Below are positions 48,492 to 55,978 of a stretch of DNA of 55,978 nt, in pieces; position 1 is the stretch's first letter; every line of letters begins with the position of its first letter. The position numbers were made by a program, and so were the translations under genes. Below the pieces are notes generated by a model, which saw only the letters and a program-made list of their open reading frames with translations, was not told the origin of the DNA and made no database searches. This stretch comes from Solirubrobacterales bacterium (GTDB lineage: Bacteria; Actinomycetota; Thermoleophilia; Solirubrobacterales; 70-9), in NCBI GenBank assembly GCA_025450195.1, contig JANWHW010000013.1, positions 1-55,978 on the forward strand, written 5' to 3'.

Positions 48492-50690
48492 TTAGCCCTC
48501 GGACTGTCCCAGGGGCTCGTCGGGAAGCGGGTGCTCGCCGGTCGGGGCAGAGTCGCCCCCGGCGGGCTCGACCGAGATGCGGGGAAGGATGCGGCCCAGC
48601 CAGTCGGGGAGCCACCAGGCGCGGGGGCCGAAGAGCTGCATGATGGACGGGACCAAGACGGTGCGGATCACGACGGCATCGATCAGAACGGCGGCCGAGA
48701 GGCCGAGCCCGAAGAGCTTGATGATGCGGTCGTCGCCGAGCATGAAGGAGGCGAAGACGGTGACCATGATTGCCGCTGCGGCGGTGATCACGCGTCCGGT
48801 CAGCGCCAGGCCGCGGGTGACGGCTCGGGAGGCGTCGTGGCCGGCTTCCCATTCCTCGTGGATGCGTGACATCAGGAAGACCTCGTAGTCCATCGAGAGG
48901 CCGAAGACGATCGCGAAGAGGAAGACCGGCAGGAAGGACTCGATCGGTCCGGTGCCGTCAAGTCCGATCAGGCCGCCGAGCCAACCCCACTGGAACACGG
49001 CAACGACGACTCCGAAGGCGGCGCCGATGCTGAGCAGGTTCATCAGCATCGCCTTCAGCGGCACCAGGATCGAGCGGAATACGGCCATCAACAGCAGCGC
49101 CGAGAGCAGTACGACGACACCGATGAAGAGCGGCAGCTTTTCGCTCAGCGCATTCCCGAAGTCCTCGAAGATCGCGGTTGTTCCGCCGACGTAGACGGTT
49201 GCCCCGCTGCGGTCTTCGACCGGCGGCACGAGCTCCTCGCGCAGCGTGTGCAGCAGCTCTGTCGTTTCCTCGCTCTGCGGGGAGCTGGTCGGGTATACCT
49301 GGACCACCCCGGTGTCCTTGTCCGGGTTTAGCACGGGTGGCGAGGCAGCGGCGACACCGGGTGTGCGTTCGGCTGATCGCCGAAGAGCCACCAGTGCCGC
49401 GTCATCGCCTTTGTGCGGCAGGCTCGCGACCAGCTCGAGCGGACCGTTGAACCCGGGCCCGAAGCCTTCGGCGAGCAGATCGTAGGCCTTGCGGGTGGTG
49501 CTGTCCGCGGGGTCTGAGCCGGCGTCGCTGGAGCCAAGGCGCAGGGAGAGGGTGGGAATGCAGAGGATCAGCAGCAGACCACCGGAGAGAACCAGCGCGG
49601 CAATCGGGCGGCGCTGGATCTCCGCGCTCCAGCGGTACCAGCGGCTCTCCTCGAGGTTGCCGTCGCGGCGCTGCCTGAGCCCTGGGATGCGCAGCTTGTC
49701 GATGCGGCGGCCCGCAATCGTCAGTAGCGCCGGCAGCAGGGTCAGTGCCGCGATCATCGTCATCGCCACCGCAAGCGCCGCCGAGATCGCCACCCCGTAG
49801 AGGAAGGTGACGCCGAGCAGCAGCATCCCGAGCAGCGAGATGATCACCGTGAGGCCGGCGAAGAGGACGGCGCGACCCGCGGTGTCGATCGCCCGGACCA
49901 CCGCCGCACGTGGCTCCAGGCCGTCGTCGAGGCCGTTGCGGAAGCGGGTGAGGATGAAGAGGGCATAGTCGATGCCGACCCCTAGCCCGATCATCGCCGC
50001 GAGCTGCGGGGCGAAGTTGGCTGTGTCGAAGACGTGGGTGCCGAGTGTGACCAAGCTCAGGCCGACGCCAAGGGCAAAGAGAGCGGTGATGATCGGCAGG
50101 CCCATGGCGACCACCGAGCCGAAGGTGATCAGCAGGATCACAATCGCGGCCAGCAGGCCGATCGCCAAGGAGGAGTCACCTTCTTCTTGGCGCACCTGCT
50201 CGACCGGCTGCCCGCCCAGCTCGACCTGCAATGTCGCCCCGGCAGCACCCTGCGCCAGGTCGATCGTCTTTTCGATGTTCCCCACAGCGAGCTCGTTGGT
50301 CTGGAGATCAAAGGTCACCGTGGCATAGGCGATCTCGCCGCCAGGGGCGATAGCGGCGTTGTCGTGGCTGTCGTAGGGGCTCGAGACGCCGGTCACCTGC
50401 GGCACCCGCGAGATCTCCCCGAAGACCCGCTGCATCCGCCGTCGCACTGCCGGCGCCCGGGCTCCCTCGTGCGCGCTGAAAACGATCTGGGCTTCGGCGC
50501 CCGAGCGAGCCGGGAAGCGCTTTTCGAGCAGCTCGAGGGCGCGCTGGGAGCCGGAGGACGGCAGCTCGAAGTTGTTTGAGAATGAAGAGCCGGCAGAACT
50601 GGCGAGGAAGCCGGTTGCGGCGAGAGCCACAACCCAACTGAGGATCACGGTCCGGCGATGGGTCGTGCACCAGTCTCCAAGGCGTCGCAT
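48492..50690 (-). CDS. MMPL/RND-family lipid transporter
   Basis: A large inner-membrane transporter of 732 residues. The first membrane segment (VILSWVVALAATGFLA) is followed by an extracytoplasmic loop, then five clustered segments starting SSLAIGLLAAIVILLITFGS. GLGVGIDYALFILTRFR near residue 235 and VFGLSMDYEVFLMSRIHEEWEAG near 595 are the two conserved D-Y segments that carry the proton relay. A second loop and second cluster complete the duplication. Substrates are usually lipids or glycolipids, not determined here. The ATG at 50690 is chosen because MRRLGDWCTTHRR immediately precedes the first segment. Confidence 0.88.
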   Translation of the reverse strand: MRRLGDWCTTHRRTVILSWVVALAATGFLASSAGSSFSNNFELPSSGSQRALELLEKRFPARSGAEAQIVFSAHEGARAPAVRRRMQRVFGEISRVPQVTGVSSPYDSHDNAAIAPGGEIAYATVTFDLQTNELAVGNIEKTIDLAQGAAGATLQVELGGQPVEQVRQEEGDSSLAIGLLAAIVILLITFGSVVAMGLPIITALFALGVGLSLVTLGTHVFDTANFAPQLAAMIGLGVGIDYALFILTRFRNGLDDGLEPRAAVVRAIDTAGRAVLFAGLTVIISLLGMLLLGVTFLYGVAISAALAVAMTMIAALTLLPALLTIAGRRIDKLRIPGLRQRRDGNLEESRWYRWSAEIQRRPIAALVLSGGLLLILCIPTLSLRLGSSDAGSDPADSTTRKAYDLLAEGFGPGFNGPLELVASLPHKGDDAALVALRRSAERTPGVAAASPPVLNPDKDTGVVQVYPTSSPQSEETTELLHTLREELVPPVEDRSGATVYVGGTTAIFEDFGNALSEKLPLFIGVVVLLSALLLMAVFRSILVPLKAMLMNLLSIGAAFGVVVAVFQWGWLGGLIGLDGTGPIESFLPVFLFAIVFGLSMDYEVFLMSRIHEEWEAGHDASRAVTRGLALTGRVITAAAAIMVTVFASFMLGDDRIIKLFGLGLSAAVLIDAVVIRTVLVPSIMQLFGPRAWWLPDWLGRILPRISVEPAGGDSAPTGEHPLPDEPLGQSEG

Positions 50691-50746
50691 CGAGCAGGTG
50701 ACCGTAGCGAACCGGCCGGTTTGGCTCGTGTCTTTGGAGCGGCAGC

Positions 50747-50752
50747 TAGATT
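50747..50752 (+). promoter_or_regulatory. -10 box, leaderless FakA-like gene
   Basis: TAGATT ends 7 nt before the ATG at 50760 in the 69-nt space shared with the divergent MMPL gene. The short CGGGAA is at best a weak ribosome site. Confidence 0.45.
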
Positions 50753-50759
50753 TCGGGAA

Positions 50760-52391
50760 ATGTCCGACCCCAGCATCGTTCGCTTTCGGCGTGTCGTGAC
50801 ATCCGCCTACGCCTATCTGGAGGAGCGGCGACAGGAGGTCAATGACCTCAATGTCTTCCCGGTCGCCGACGGCGACACCGGCGACAACATGGCGATGACG
50901 ATGCGCGCTGTGATGGAGGAGCTGGATCGCCTCGACGGCCTCGAGGTCGACGAGATCGGTCGCACGCAACTCGTTCAAGCTTTGGCCAGGGCAGCGCTGA
51001 TGGGAGCGCGCGGCAACTCCGGCGTGATTCTCAGCCAGATCGTTCGCGGCGCTGCCGAGGAGCTGGCCAGTCGCCCGGGCGAGCTGATCGACCCGGTGCT
51101 GGTCGCCTCGGCATTCGCCAGCGCGGCCGATGCGGCCTACGCGTCGGTCCGGGATCCCGCCGAGGGGACCATGCTGACCGTGTTTCGGGAGATGGCGCAC
51201 TCGATTTCCCGCCAGCTCTCGCGCCTGGAGGCCGATAGGCAGCGACTCGATCGCGATGTCAGTGACGATCAGCAGGACGCCGTGCTCGCGGAAATCCTCG
51301 AGCGAGCGGTTGCCGATGGCCAGCAGGCAGTCGAGCGGACGCCCGAGCAGCTCGAAGTGCTGCGCGAGTCAGGGGTAGTCGACGCAGGTGGTTACGGTTT
51401 GGTGCTGATCCTTGCCGGCGTGGTCGCCGGCTTGCGGGGTGAGCATGAAGGCGCACCCGAGGTTTCTCATCATGAGGCGCCGCCGCTCAGCCGGCCTCAT
51501 CATGAGGACAGCCGCTACCGGTACTGCACGAACTTCATCGTCTCCGGCACCGGTCTCCACGCTCGCGATTTCCTGCCTCGCCTCGAGGGGCTGGGCGATT
51601 CGGTTTTGGTGGTGGGCGACGAGGTGACGCTTAAGGTTCATGTACACACCGATGATCCGGAGGGTGCAGTCGAGCTCTTTGCAGACACTGGACAGGTGAC
51701 GAATCTAGATGTTGCCGATATGCGCGAGCAGATCGCCGAGCGTCGCGCTCGGCTGGCTACCGGGCGGACGGGGGCATTGGCGGTTGCTGCCGGAGAGGGA
51801 TTGGAAAAGCTGTTCGGCGAGCTTGGGGCGCACGTGGTTCCCGGAGGCGAGACTCTCAACCCGTCGACCTATGAGCTGCTGGCTGGGATCCATGAGGTGT
51901 CGGCCGATGAAGTCCTCGTCCTACCGAGCTCGTCCAACGTGGTCATGGCGGCAGAGCGCGCCTGTGAGCTCTCGGAGAAGCCGGCACGGGTGGTTGCGGC
52001 AACTTCGCAGCAGGCGAGCCTGCTCGCCTTGGTCGAGCTCGACTCCGATGGCTCGGTCGAGGAGAACGCGGACCGGTTGGAGGCAGCCTTGAGCAAGATC
52101 GCCTGTGGGGGTATTGCGCCCGCCGCACGCGACGATGCTCAGGGGCGTTTCAAGAAGGGCGACGCGGTTGGCTTCATCGATGATGAGATCGTCGCTTGGG
52201 GCGGTGCCGGTTCCACTCTCGCGGCCACGGTGGAGCGTCTTGCCGAGGGTGCTGAGATCGTCACCGTCCTGACCGGAGCGGACGCCCCTATTCCGCGTGC
52301 CGAGCTCGATACGCACGTTCCAGATGGTGCCGAGGTTGAGATCCACGACGGCGGCCAGCCGAGCTGGTGGTGGCTGCTCGCGGCGCAGTAG
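50760..52391 (+). CDS. DAK2-domain protein, FakA/YloV-like fatty acid kinase
   Basis: The ATP-binding subunit type that works with DegV-like lipid-binding partners to phosphorylate fatty acids. The N-terminal DhaL fold has NVFPVADGDTGDNM near residue 30 (metal-binding aspartates) and GARGNSGVILSQI near 82. GVVDAGGYGLVLILAG is near 204. The middle YLoV domain and a C-terminal domain with VLVLPSSSNVVMAA follow. At 543 residues the length is normal. The order before recG is conserved in Firmicutes and actinobacteria. Its usual neighbour Asp23/YloU is not between rpmB and this gene. Confidence 0.85.
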   Translation: MSDPSIVRFRRVVTSAYAYLEERRQEVNDLNVFPVADGDTGDNMAMTMRAVMEELDRLDGLEVDEIGRTQLVQALARAALMGARGNSGVILSQIVRGAAEELASRPGELIDPVLVASAFASAADAAYASVRDPAEGTMLTVFREMAHSISRQLSRLEADRQRLDRDVSDDQQDAVLAEILERAVADGQQAVERTPEQLEVLRESGVVDAGGYGLVLILAGVVAGLRGEHEGAPEVSHHEAPPLSRPHHEDSRYRYCTNFIVSGTGLHARDFLPRLEGLGDSVLVVGDEVTLKVHVHTDDPEGAVELFADTGQVTNLDVADMREQIAERRARLATGRTGALAVAAGEGLEKLFGELGAHVVPGGETLNPSTYELLAGIHEVSADEVLVLPSSSNVVMAAERACELSEKPARVVAATSQQASLLALVELDSDGSVEENADRLEAALSKIACGGIAPAARDDAQGRFKKGDAVGFIDDEIVAWGGAGSTLAATVERLAEGAEIVTVLTGADAPIPRAELDTHVPDGAEVEIHDGGQPSWWWLLAAQ

Positions 52392-52399
52392 CCCAGCCG

Positions 52400-54544
52400 G
52401 TGCGTACGTTCGCTGGGATCTCCACTTTCACCGAGGCTCAATTGCGGAATGCGCCGGTGCGCTGGCCGCGACCCAGCACGCTCGAACTCCCTCTTGCCAC
52501 GCTCGCCGGAGTCGGCCCCAGGCTCGCGGAGGCTGCCGCTGGGGTCGGCCTGCACACGGTCGGCGACCTGCTCTTGCGCTTTCCGCGCGGTCATCGCAAC
52601 CGAACGCTCAAACGGATCGATGAAACCGAGATCGACGAGCAGGCGACTATTCGGGTTGAAGTTCTAAGCGCCAATCCACGTAGGGTCCGCCGCGGCAATT
52701 TGCGAATCGTCACGGTCAAGGTTGGCGACGACAGCGGCTTTCTCAAGGCAACCTGGTTCAACCAGCCATGGATGGCGGAGAAGCTGACCCAGGGGATGAT
52801 CCTTGTGCTCACCGGCATGAGGGACAAATACGGGTTGCAGGTCTCGGAGTACCAGCTCGTGGCCTCTGACTCGACGGCTCCCTCGTCGGAGGAGGGTGCT
52901 GAGTTCATCCCGGTGCACCGTGGAACCGAAGAGCTGAAACCTCAGCAAATCCGCCGCTGGGTGGGGGAAGCGCGCGGATGGGCGCGCAACTCGATCGAGG
53001 CCCTGCCCGCGGAGTTGCGCGCTCGGCTGCCTCTCGCTCAGGTTGGCGATGCAATCCAGGCATTCCACCTCCCCGACAATAAGATCGATATCAAGGAGGC
53101 ACAGGAGCGCCTGGTCTTCGAAGAGCTGTTTCTCTATCAGGCGATTCTGGGCATGCGCAAGCGCGTGCACCGAGTTGCTCGTCCGGCACCGAAGTGCGGG
53201 CAGCCGGGAGAGTTGGTGAGACGCTGGATCGCTTCGCTCCCGTTCGAGCTGACGCAGGACCAGCAGAGGGCGCTTGAGGAGGTCGATGTGGACCTCGACT
53301 CTGGGCAGCCGATGCAGCGCCTGCTCATGGGGGAGGTTGGGTCGGGGAAGACCGTGGTGGCGTTGTATTCGATGCTGCGGGCGCTGGAAGCGGGCTATCA
53401 GGCGGCTTTGATGGCCCCCACCGAAACGCTGGCCGAGCAGCACGCCGCCACCTTGGGAAAGCTGCTGGCACAGGATGCGATCCCCTTTGCGCTGCTGACC
53501 GGAGCGACCCCGGCCAGGCAACGCAGGGAGTCCTTGGCGCGCCTCCTCAGCGGGGAGCTGGGGCTTGTGGTCGGGACCCATGCGCTGATCCAGCCCACCG
53601 TCAACTTCGCGCGAATGGGACTCTGCGTTGTCGATGAGCAGCATAGGTTCGGTGTTTCGCAGCGCAAGGCGCTCGACTCGAAGGGGCCCGAGGGGATGGC
53701 GCCGCACGTGCTGCATATGACCGCGACGCCAATACCGCGGACGCTGTCTCTGACCGCGTATGGCGACCTCGACATGACTGCCCTTCATGAACTGCCCTCC
53801 GGTCGCAAGCCGGTGACGACGGAACTCGTTACAGAGGGGGAGCGTGCAGGGGCCTACGAGCTGCTGCGCGAGCAGCTCCGTGCGGGGCGCCAGGCGTTCG
53901 TCGTCTGCCCACTGGTCAGCGAGTCCGAGAAGGTGTCGGGGAAGGCCGCGGAAGCCGAGGCGGCGCGGCTGGAAATGGAAGAGCTGCACGAATTCAGGCT
54001 CCGCGCCCTTCACGGGCAGATGCCACCTGCGCAGAAGGCGGCGGCGATGGCGGCGTTCGCCGCCGGCGAAGTGGACGTGCTGGTAGCGACCACGGTGATC
54101 GAGGTCGGAATCGATATGCCGAATGCGTCGGTGATGATCATCGAGGGCGCGGAGCGCTATGGCGTTTCCCAGCTCCACCAGTTGCGGGGTCGGGTTGGCC
54201 GGGGAGAGCACGAGTCCTATTGCCTACTCTTCTTCGAAGGGAGCGGTGCGCTGGCGCGGCAGCGATTGGAGGCAATCGCAGCCGAGCAGGACGGCTTCAA
54301 ACTGGCTGAGGCGGACCTCAGTTTGCGCGGAGAAGGGGAGGTGCTTGGGACCCGTCAGTCCGGATTGCCGCGCTTCGGGGTTGCCGAGCTGCCGGAAGAT
54401 GCAGACGTTTTGGTTGCAGCCCGTAATGAGGTGCAGAACCTGTTGAATCGCTATGACTCGCTCGAAGTTCCAGAGCTCGGGCCGCTGATGGACGCTGCGC
54501 GCTGGCGCTTTGGCGCTGGCGCGACCGACCCCATTCCACTATGA
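52400..54544 (+). CDS. recG: ATP-dependent DNA helicase RecG
   Basis: A branch-migration helicase that processes stalled forks and Holliday junctions. The N-terminal wedge includes LAGVGPRLAEAAAGVGLHTVGDLLLRFPR near residues 35-65. Helicase motifs follow: Walker A GEVGSGKTVVA near 311, DEQHRFGVSQR near 411, ATPIPRT near 443, ATTVIEVGIDMPNA near 563, and QLRGRVGRGEH near 594. The start is uncertain: GTG 52400 lies just after the FakA-like stop; GTG 52367 and TTG 52442 are also in frame. About 714 residues. The TGA is in the ATGA of junction repeat F. Confidence 0.93.
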   Translation: MRTFAGISTFTEAQLRNAPVRWPRPSTLELPLATLAGVGPRLAEAAAGVGLHTVGDLLLRFPRGHRNRTLKRIDETEIDEQATIRVEVLSANPRRVRRGNLRIVTVKVGDDSGFLKATWFNQPWMAEKLTQGMILVLTGMRDKYGLQVSEYQLVASDSTAPSSEEGAEFIPVHRGTEELKPQQIRRWVGEARGWARNSIEALPAELRARLPLAQVGDAIQAFHLPDNKIDIKEAQERLVFEELFLYQAILGMRKRVHRVARPAPKCGQPGELVRRWIASLPFELTQDQQRALEEVDVDLDSGQPMQRLLMGEVGSGKTVVALYSMLRALEAGYQAALMAPTETLAEQHAATLGKLLAQDAIPFALLTGATPARQRRESLARLLSGELGLVVGTHALIQPTVNFARMGLCVVDEQHRFGVSQRKALDSKGPEGMAPHVLHMTATPIPRTLSLTAYGDLDMTALHELPSGRKPVTTELVTEGERAGAYELLREQLRAGRQAFVVCPLVSESEKVSGKAAEAEAARLEMEELHEFRLRALHGQMPPAQKAAAMAAFAAGEVDVLVATTVIEVGIDMPNASVMIIEGAERYGVSQLHQLRGRVGRGEHESYCLLFFEGSGALARQRLEAIAAEQDGFKLAEADLSLRGEGEVLGTRQSGLPRFGVAELPEDADVLVAARNEVQNLLNRYDSLEVPELGPLMDAARWRFGAGATDPIPL

Positions 54545-54611
54545 GTGCGGAGCGAGCCCCAACGAGCCATCTCTGTCTCTTCGCGCCGCGAGCGAAGCGC
54601 GAAATGGGCCT
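54541..54611 (+). repeat. junction repeat, copy F (recG/rsmD)
   Basis: The copy starts at the ATGA with the recG stop and ends before the rsmD ATG; the spacing is 71 nt. CTATGAG is present on both sides. It matches copy C nearly throughout. The right half folds as TTCGCGC-N10-GCGCGAA, a perfect 7-bp stem. Confidence 0.8.
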
Positions 54612-55157
54612 ATGAGGGTGATCGCCGGAGAGCTGGGGGGACAACTCCTGGTCGCGCCTCGCGGCTGGAAGGTTCGCCCGACCTCCGACCGCGTACGCGA
54701 GGCTGTCTTCTCAGCGCTTGGCGCCAAGGTTGACGGCTCATCCGTCCTGGACCTCTACTGCGGCACCGGCGCGCTCGCCATCGAGGCGCTGTCGCGTGGC
54801 GCCCGTCGGGCTCTGCTGGTCGACCGAGACGATCGCCCCGCTCGCGGCAATGTCGAGCGCTTGGGGCTGGGCCAACGGGCCGAGCTGGTCCGCTTCGATG
54901 TCGGCCGCTGGCTGGAGGCCCACGCGCAGGAGGTGGGCTCGAGTCGCTTCGACATCGTCTTTGTCGATGCCCCATATAGACTCGCCGACCGCGTGGAGCA
55001 GGAACTGGATACACATCTGCCGGGCCTTTTGGCGCCCAGTGGCCGAGTGGTTGTCGAGAGTGCTGCCCGGCGACCGCTGCGGGTCCAGTCCCTGGAGTGC
55101 CTGCGACAGCGACGCTATGGGTCCACCGATGTCTCCTTCTACGGAGAGCGGGTCTGA
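54612..55157 (+). CDS. rsmD: 16S rRNA (guanine-966 N2)-methyltransferase RsmD
   Basis: A SAM-dependent methyltransferase acting on 16S rRNA. MRVIAGELGG and the RPTSDRVREAVFS segment (residues 23-36) open the family. VLDLYCGTGALAIEALSRGA near 44-63 is the SAM loop, and DIVFVDAPYRL near 116 is the N6/N2-type catalytic DPPY-like motif, here DAPY. At 181 residues the length is normal. The ATG at 54612 closes junction repeat F. It overlaps coaD by one base. Confidence 0.93.
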   Translation: MRVIAGELGGQLLVAPRGWKVRPTSDRVREAVFSALGAKVDGSSVLDLYCGTGALAIEALSRGARRALLVDRDDRPARGNVERLGLGQRAELVRFDVGRWLEAHAQEVGSSRFDIVFVDAPYRLADRVEQELDTHLPGLLAPSGRVVVESAARRPLRVQSLECLRQRRYGSTDVSFYGERV

Positions 55158-55657
55158 TGGCCTCCCGGGATGGGACTGTCGTTTGTCCGGGCAGCTATGA
55201 CCCGGTCACCAACGGGCATCTCGACATCATCACCCGCACTTCGGCGGTCTTCGAGAAGGTCGTGGTGGGGGTCGTCAACAATCCGATCCGCAAGGAGAAG
55301 ACACTCTTCACTGCCGAGGAGCGGCAGGCCTTCATCCAGGACGCGACCGCGGAGCTGGCGAACGTCGAGGTCAAGATCTTCTCCAACCTCTTGGTCGAGT
55401 TCGCACGCGAACAAGAGGCGAAGGCAATCGTCAAGGGACTGCGGGCCATCTCGGATTTCGAGTACGAGTTCGAGATGGCCCAGCTCAACCGCAAGCTGGA
55501 CCCGAGCATCGAGAGCGTCTATGTGATCGCCTCACCCCATTACAGCTTCCTTTCCTCGACCGGCGTCAAGGAAATGGCCACCTTCGGGGGCGACGTATCG
55601 GACCTCGTTCCACTCCCCGTTGCGACCGCAATGGCGAAGCGCCTGGGCGATAGGTAG
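55157..55657 (+). CDS. coaD: phosphopantetheine adenylyltransferase
   Basis: The penultimate step of coenzyme A synthesis, transferring AMP from ATP to 4'-phosphopantetheine. The nucleotidyltransferase motif is CPGSYDPVTNGHLDII (residues 10-25, with T/NGH), then KGLRAISDFEYEFEMAQLNRKL near 94, and the C-terminal YSFLSSTGVKE near 133. At 166 residues the length is normal. It is coupled to rsmD by a TGATG overlap, the usual rsmD-coaD pairing. Confidence 0.96.
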   Translation: MASRDGTVVCPGSYDPVTNGHLDIITRTSAVFEKVVVGVVNNPIRKEKTLFTAEERQAFIQDATAELANVEVKIFSNLLVEFAREQEAKAIVKGLRAISDFEYEFEMAQLNRKLDPSIESVYVIASPHYSFLSSTGVKEMATFGGDVSDLVPLPVATAMAKRLGDR

Positions 55658-55697
55658 GCTTTCGCCCGCGCACTGCGGTTGGGCGAGAGTTTGCAAA

Positions 55698-55718
55698 AAG
55701 CCGAGGAAATCACGGCTT
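55698..55718 (+). terminator. weak terminator-like hairpin after coaD
   Basis: AAGCCG (55698-55703) and CGGCTT (55713-55718) form a 6-bp stem with a 9-nt loop, preceded by an A run and followed by TCTTCA. A longer stem, CTTTCGCCC with GGGCGAGAG (about 55659-55689, one G-U), lies just before it. Confidence 0.45.
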
Positions 55719-55743
55719 CTTCACCGAAAATGCCTCTGACCCG

Positions 55744-55749
55744 TAGGCT
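55744..55749 (+). promoter_or_regulatory. -10 box before the SepIVA/DivIVA-like gene
   Basis: TAGGCT ends 12 nt before the ATG at 55762. TTCACC at 55720-55725 is a possible -35 with an 18-nt spacer. A leader of only about five bases is predicted. Confidence 0.45.
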
Positions 55750-55761
55750 TACGACCTTCCA

Positions 55762-55978
55762 ATGGACGTTCTGGTCCTCATAGACAAGCTGGACGATGTC
55801 GTCCACAACGCCCGCCCCGTCCCCCTGACGGACCAGGTGCGTGTGGATCGAGAGGAGATCTACGATCTCCTCGACCAGATGCGCGCGACGATCCCCGAGG
55901 AGATCAAGCAGGCGCGCTGGATCGTCAAGGAGCGCCAGGAGATGCTCGCCGAGGCCAAGCGCGAGGCGGAGCGGATCG
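55762..55978 (+). CDS. SepIVA/DivIVA-like coiled-coil protein, N-terminal part
   Basis: The first 72 residues are visible; the gene runs off the window. MDVLVLIDKLDDVVHNARPVPLT followed by a heptad-rich helix (REEIYDLLDQMRATIPEEIKQARWIVKERQEML) resembles actinobacterial SepIVA/DivIVA-domain proteins that act at the septum and in polar growth, often misannotated as ATP synthase B-like. In related genomes the next genes are a DUF177 protein, rpmF and rnc; that order cannot be checked here. Confidence 0.7.
   Translation, partial: MDVLVLIDKLDDVVHNARPVPLTDQVRVDREEIYDLLDQMRATIPEEIKQARWIVKERQEMLAEAKREAERI

Noticed and set aside
1-55978. tRNA and rRNA genes
   Set aside because: No cloverleaf with a GTTCGANTC-type T loop and no rRNA segment was recognised by eye on either strand; a tRNAscan run would be decisive.

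Overview
The window is about 56 kb of high-GC bacterial DNA packed with housekeeping genes. Several features point to Actinomycetota: class II-type leaderless starts, no ftsA next to ftsZ, a two-subunit glycine dehydrogenase, a Ku/LigD-polymerase pair, and a SepIVA/DivIVA-like gene after coaD. The gene content and the style of the short repeats suggest a deep-branching class such as Thermoleophilia (Solirubrobacterales-like). That placement is inference; no rRNA gene is present to test it.

Layout. (1) 1-10874: the division and cell-wall (dcw) cluster, murE(end)-murF-mraY-murD-ftsW-murG-murC-murB-ftsQ-like-ftsZ, mostly with 1-4 nt overlaps; ftsZ has its own sigma70-type promoter. (2) 11035-15509: glycine cleavage system gcvT-gcvH and gcvPA-gcvPB. 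(3) 15693-17865: an orphan CxxC protein facing a ku-ligD(pol) NHEJ operon. (4) 17964-22774: an MFS exporter, trpS, scpA-scpB and rluB. (5) 22771-28760: aromatic amino acid genes aroH-hisC-[leader peptide]-aroF-tyrA-aroA, then cmk. (6) 28819-38177: der, metK, a PH-domain protein, priA, def-fmt-rsmB, a zinc-ribbon protein and rpe. (7) 38200-43944, minus strand: arylsulfotransferase-like lipoprotein, K+/H+ antiporter, polysaccharide flippase and glycosyltransferase. (8) 44112-47752: riboflavin genes ribD-ribE-ribBA-ribH. (9) 47782-55978: rpmB, a lipoprotein, an MMPL transporter (minus), a FakA/YloV-like kinase, recG, rsmD, coaD and the start of a SepIVA/DivIVA-like gene.

The most unusual content lies between and at the ends of genes. 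A short repeat family (about 35-71 bp) sits exactly at tightly coupled gene junctions: murD/ftsW, scpA/scpB, aroF/tyrA, fmt/rsmB and recG/rsmD. The RTGA stop/start overlap is present on both sides of each copy, so removing one copy would restore a classical 4-nt ATGA or GTGA overlap. Three copies have an identical 71-nt spacing. A second, larger hairpin family (GGGYGAGTT...) lies in gcvPA and between cmk and der. A third, MITE-like element occurs before ribD and, inverted, in frame inside the ribD 3' end. A REP-like palindrome forms the C-terminal tail of MurF.

Regulation. At least a dozen first genes have a TANNNT box exactly 6-7 nt before the start codon and no Shine-Dalgarno sequence, which is the geometry of leaderless mRNAs. 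Before aroF there is a 29-residue leader peptide ending in a Tyr-Tyr-Trp-His-Trp-Arg-Phe run, followed by mutually exclusive hairpins: a strong candidate for ribosome-mediated attenuation of the aromatic pathway.
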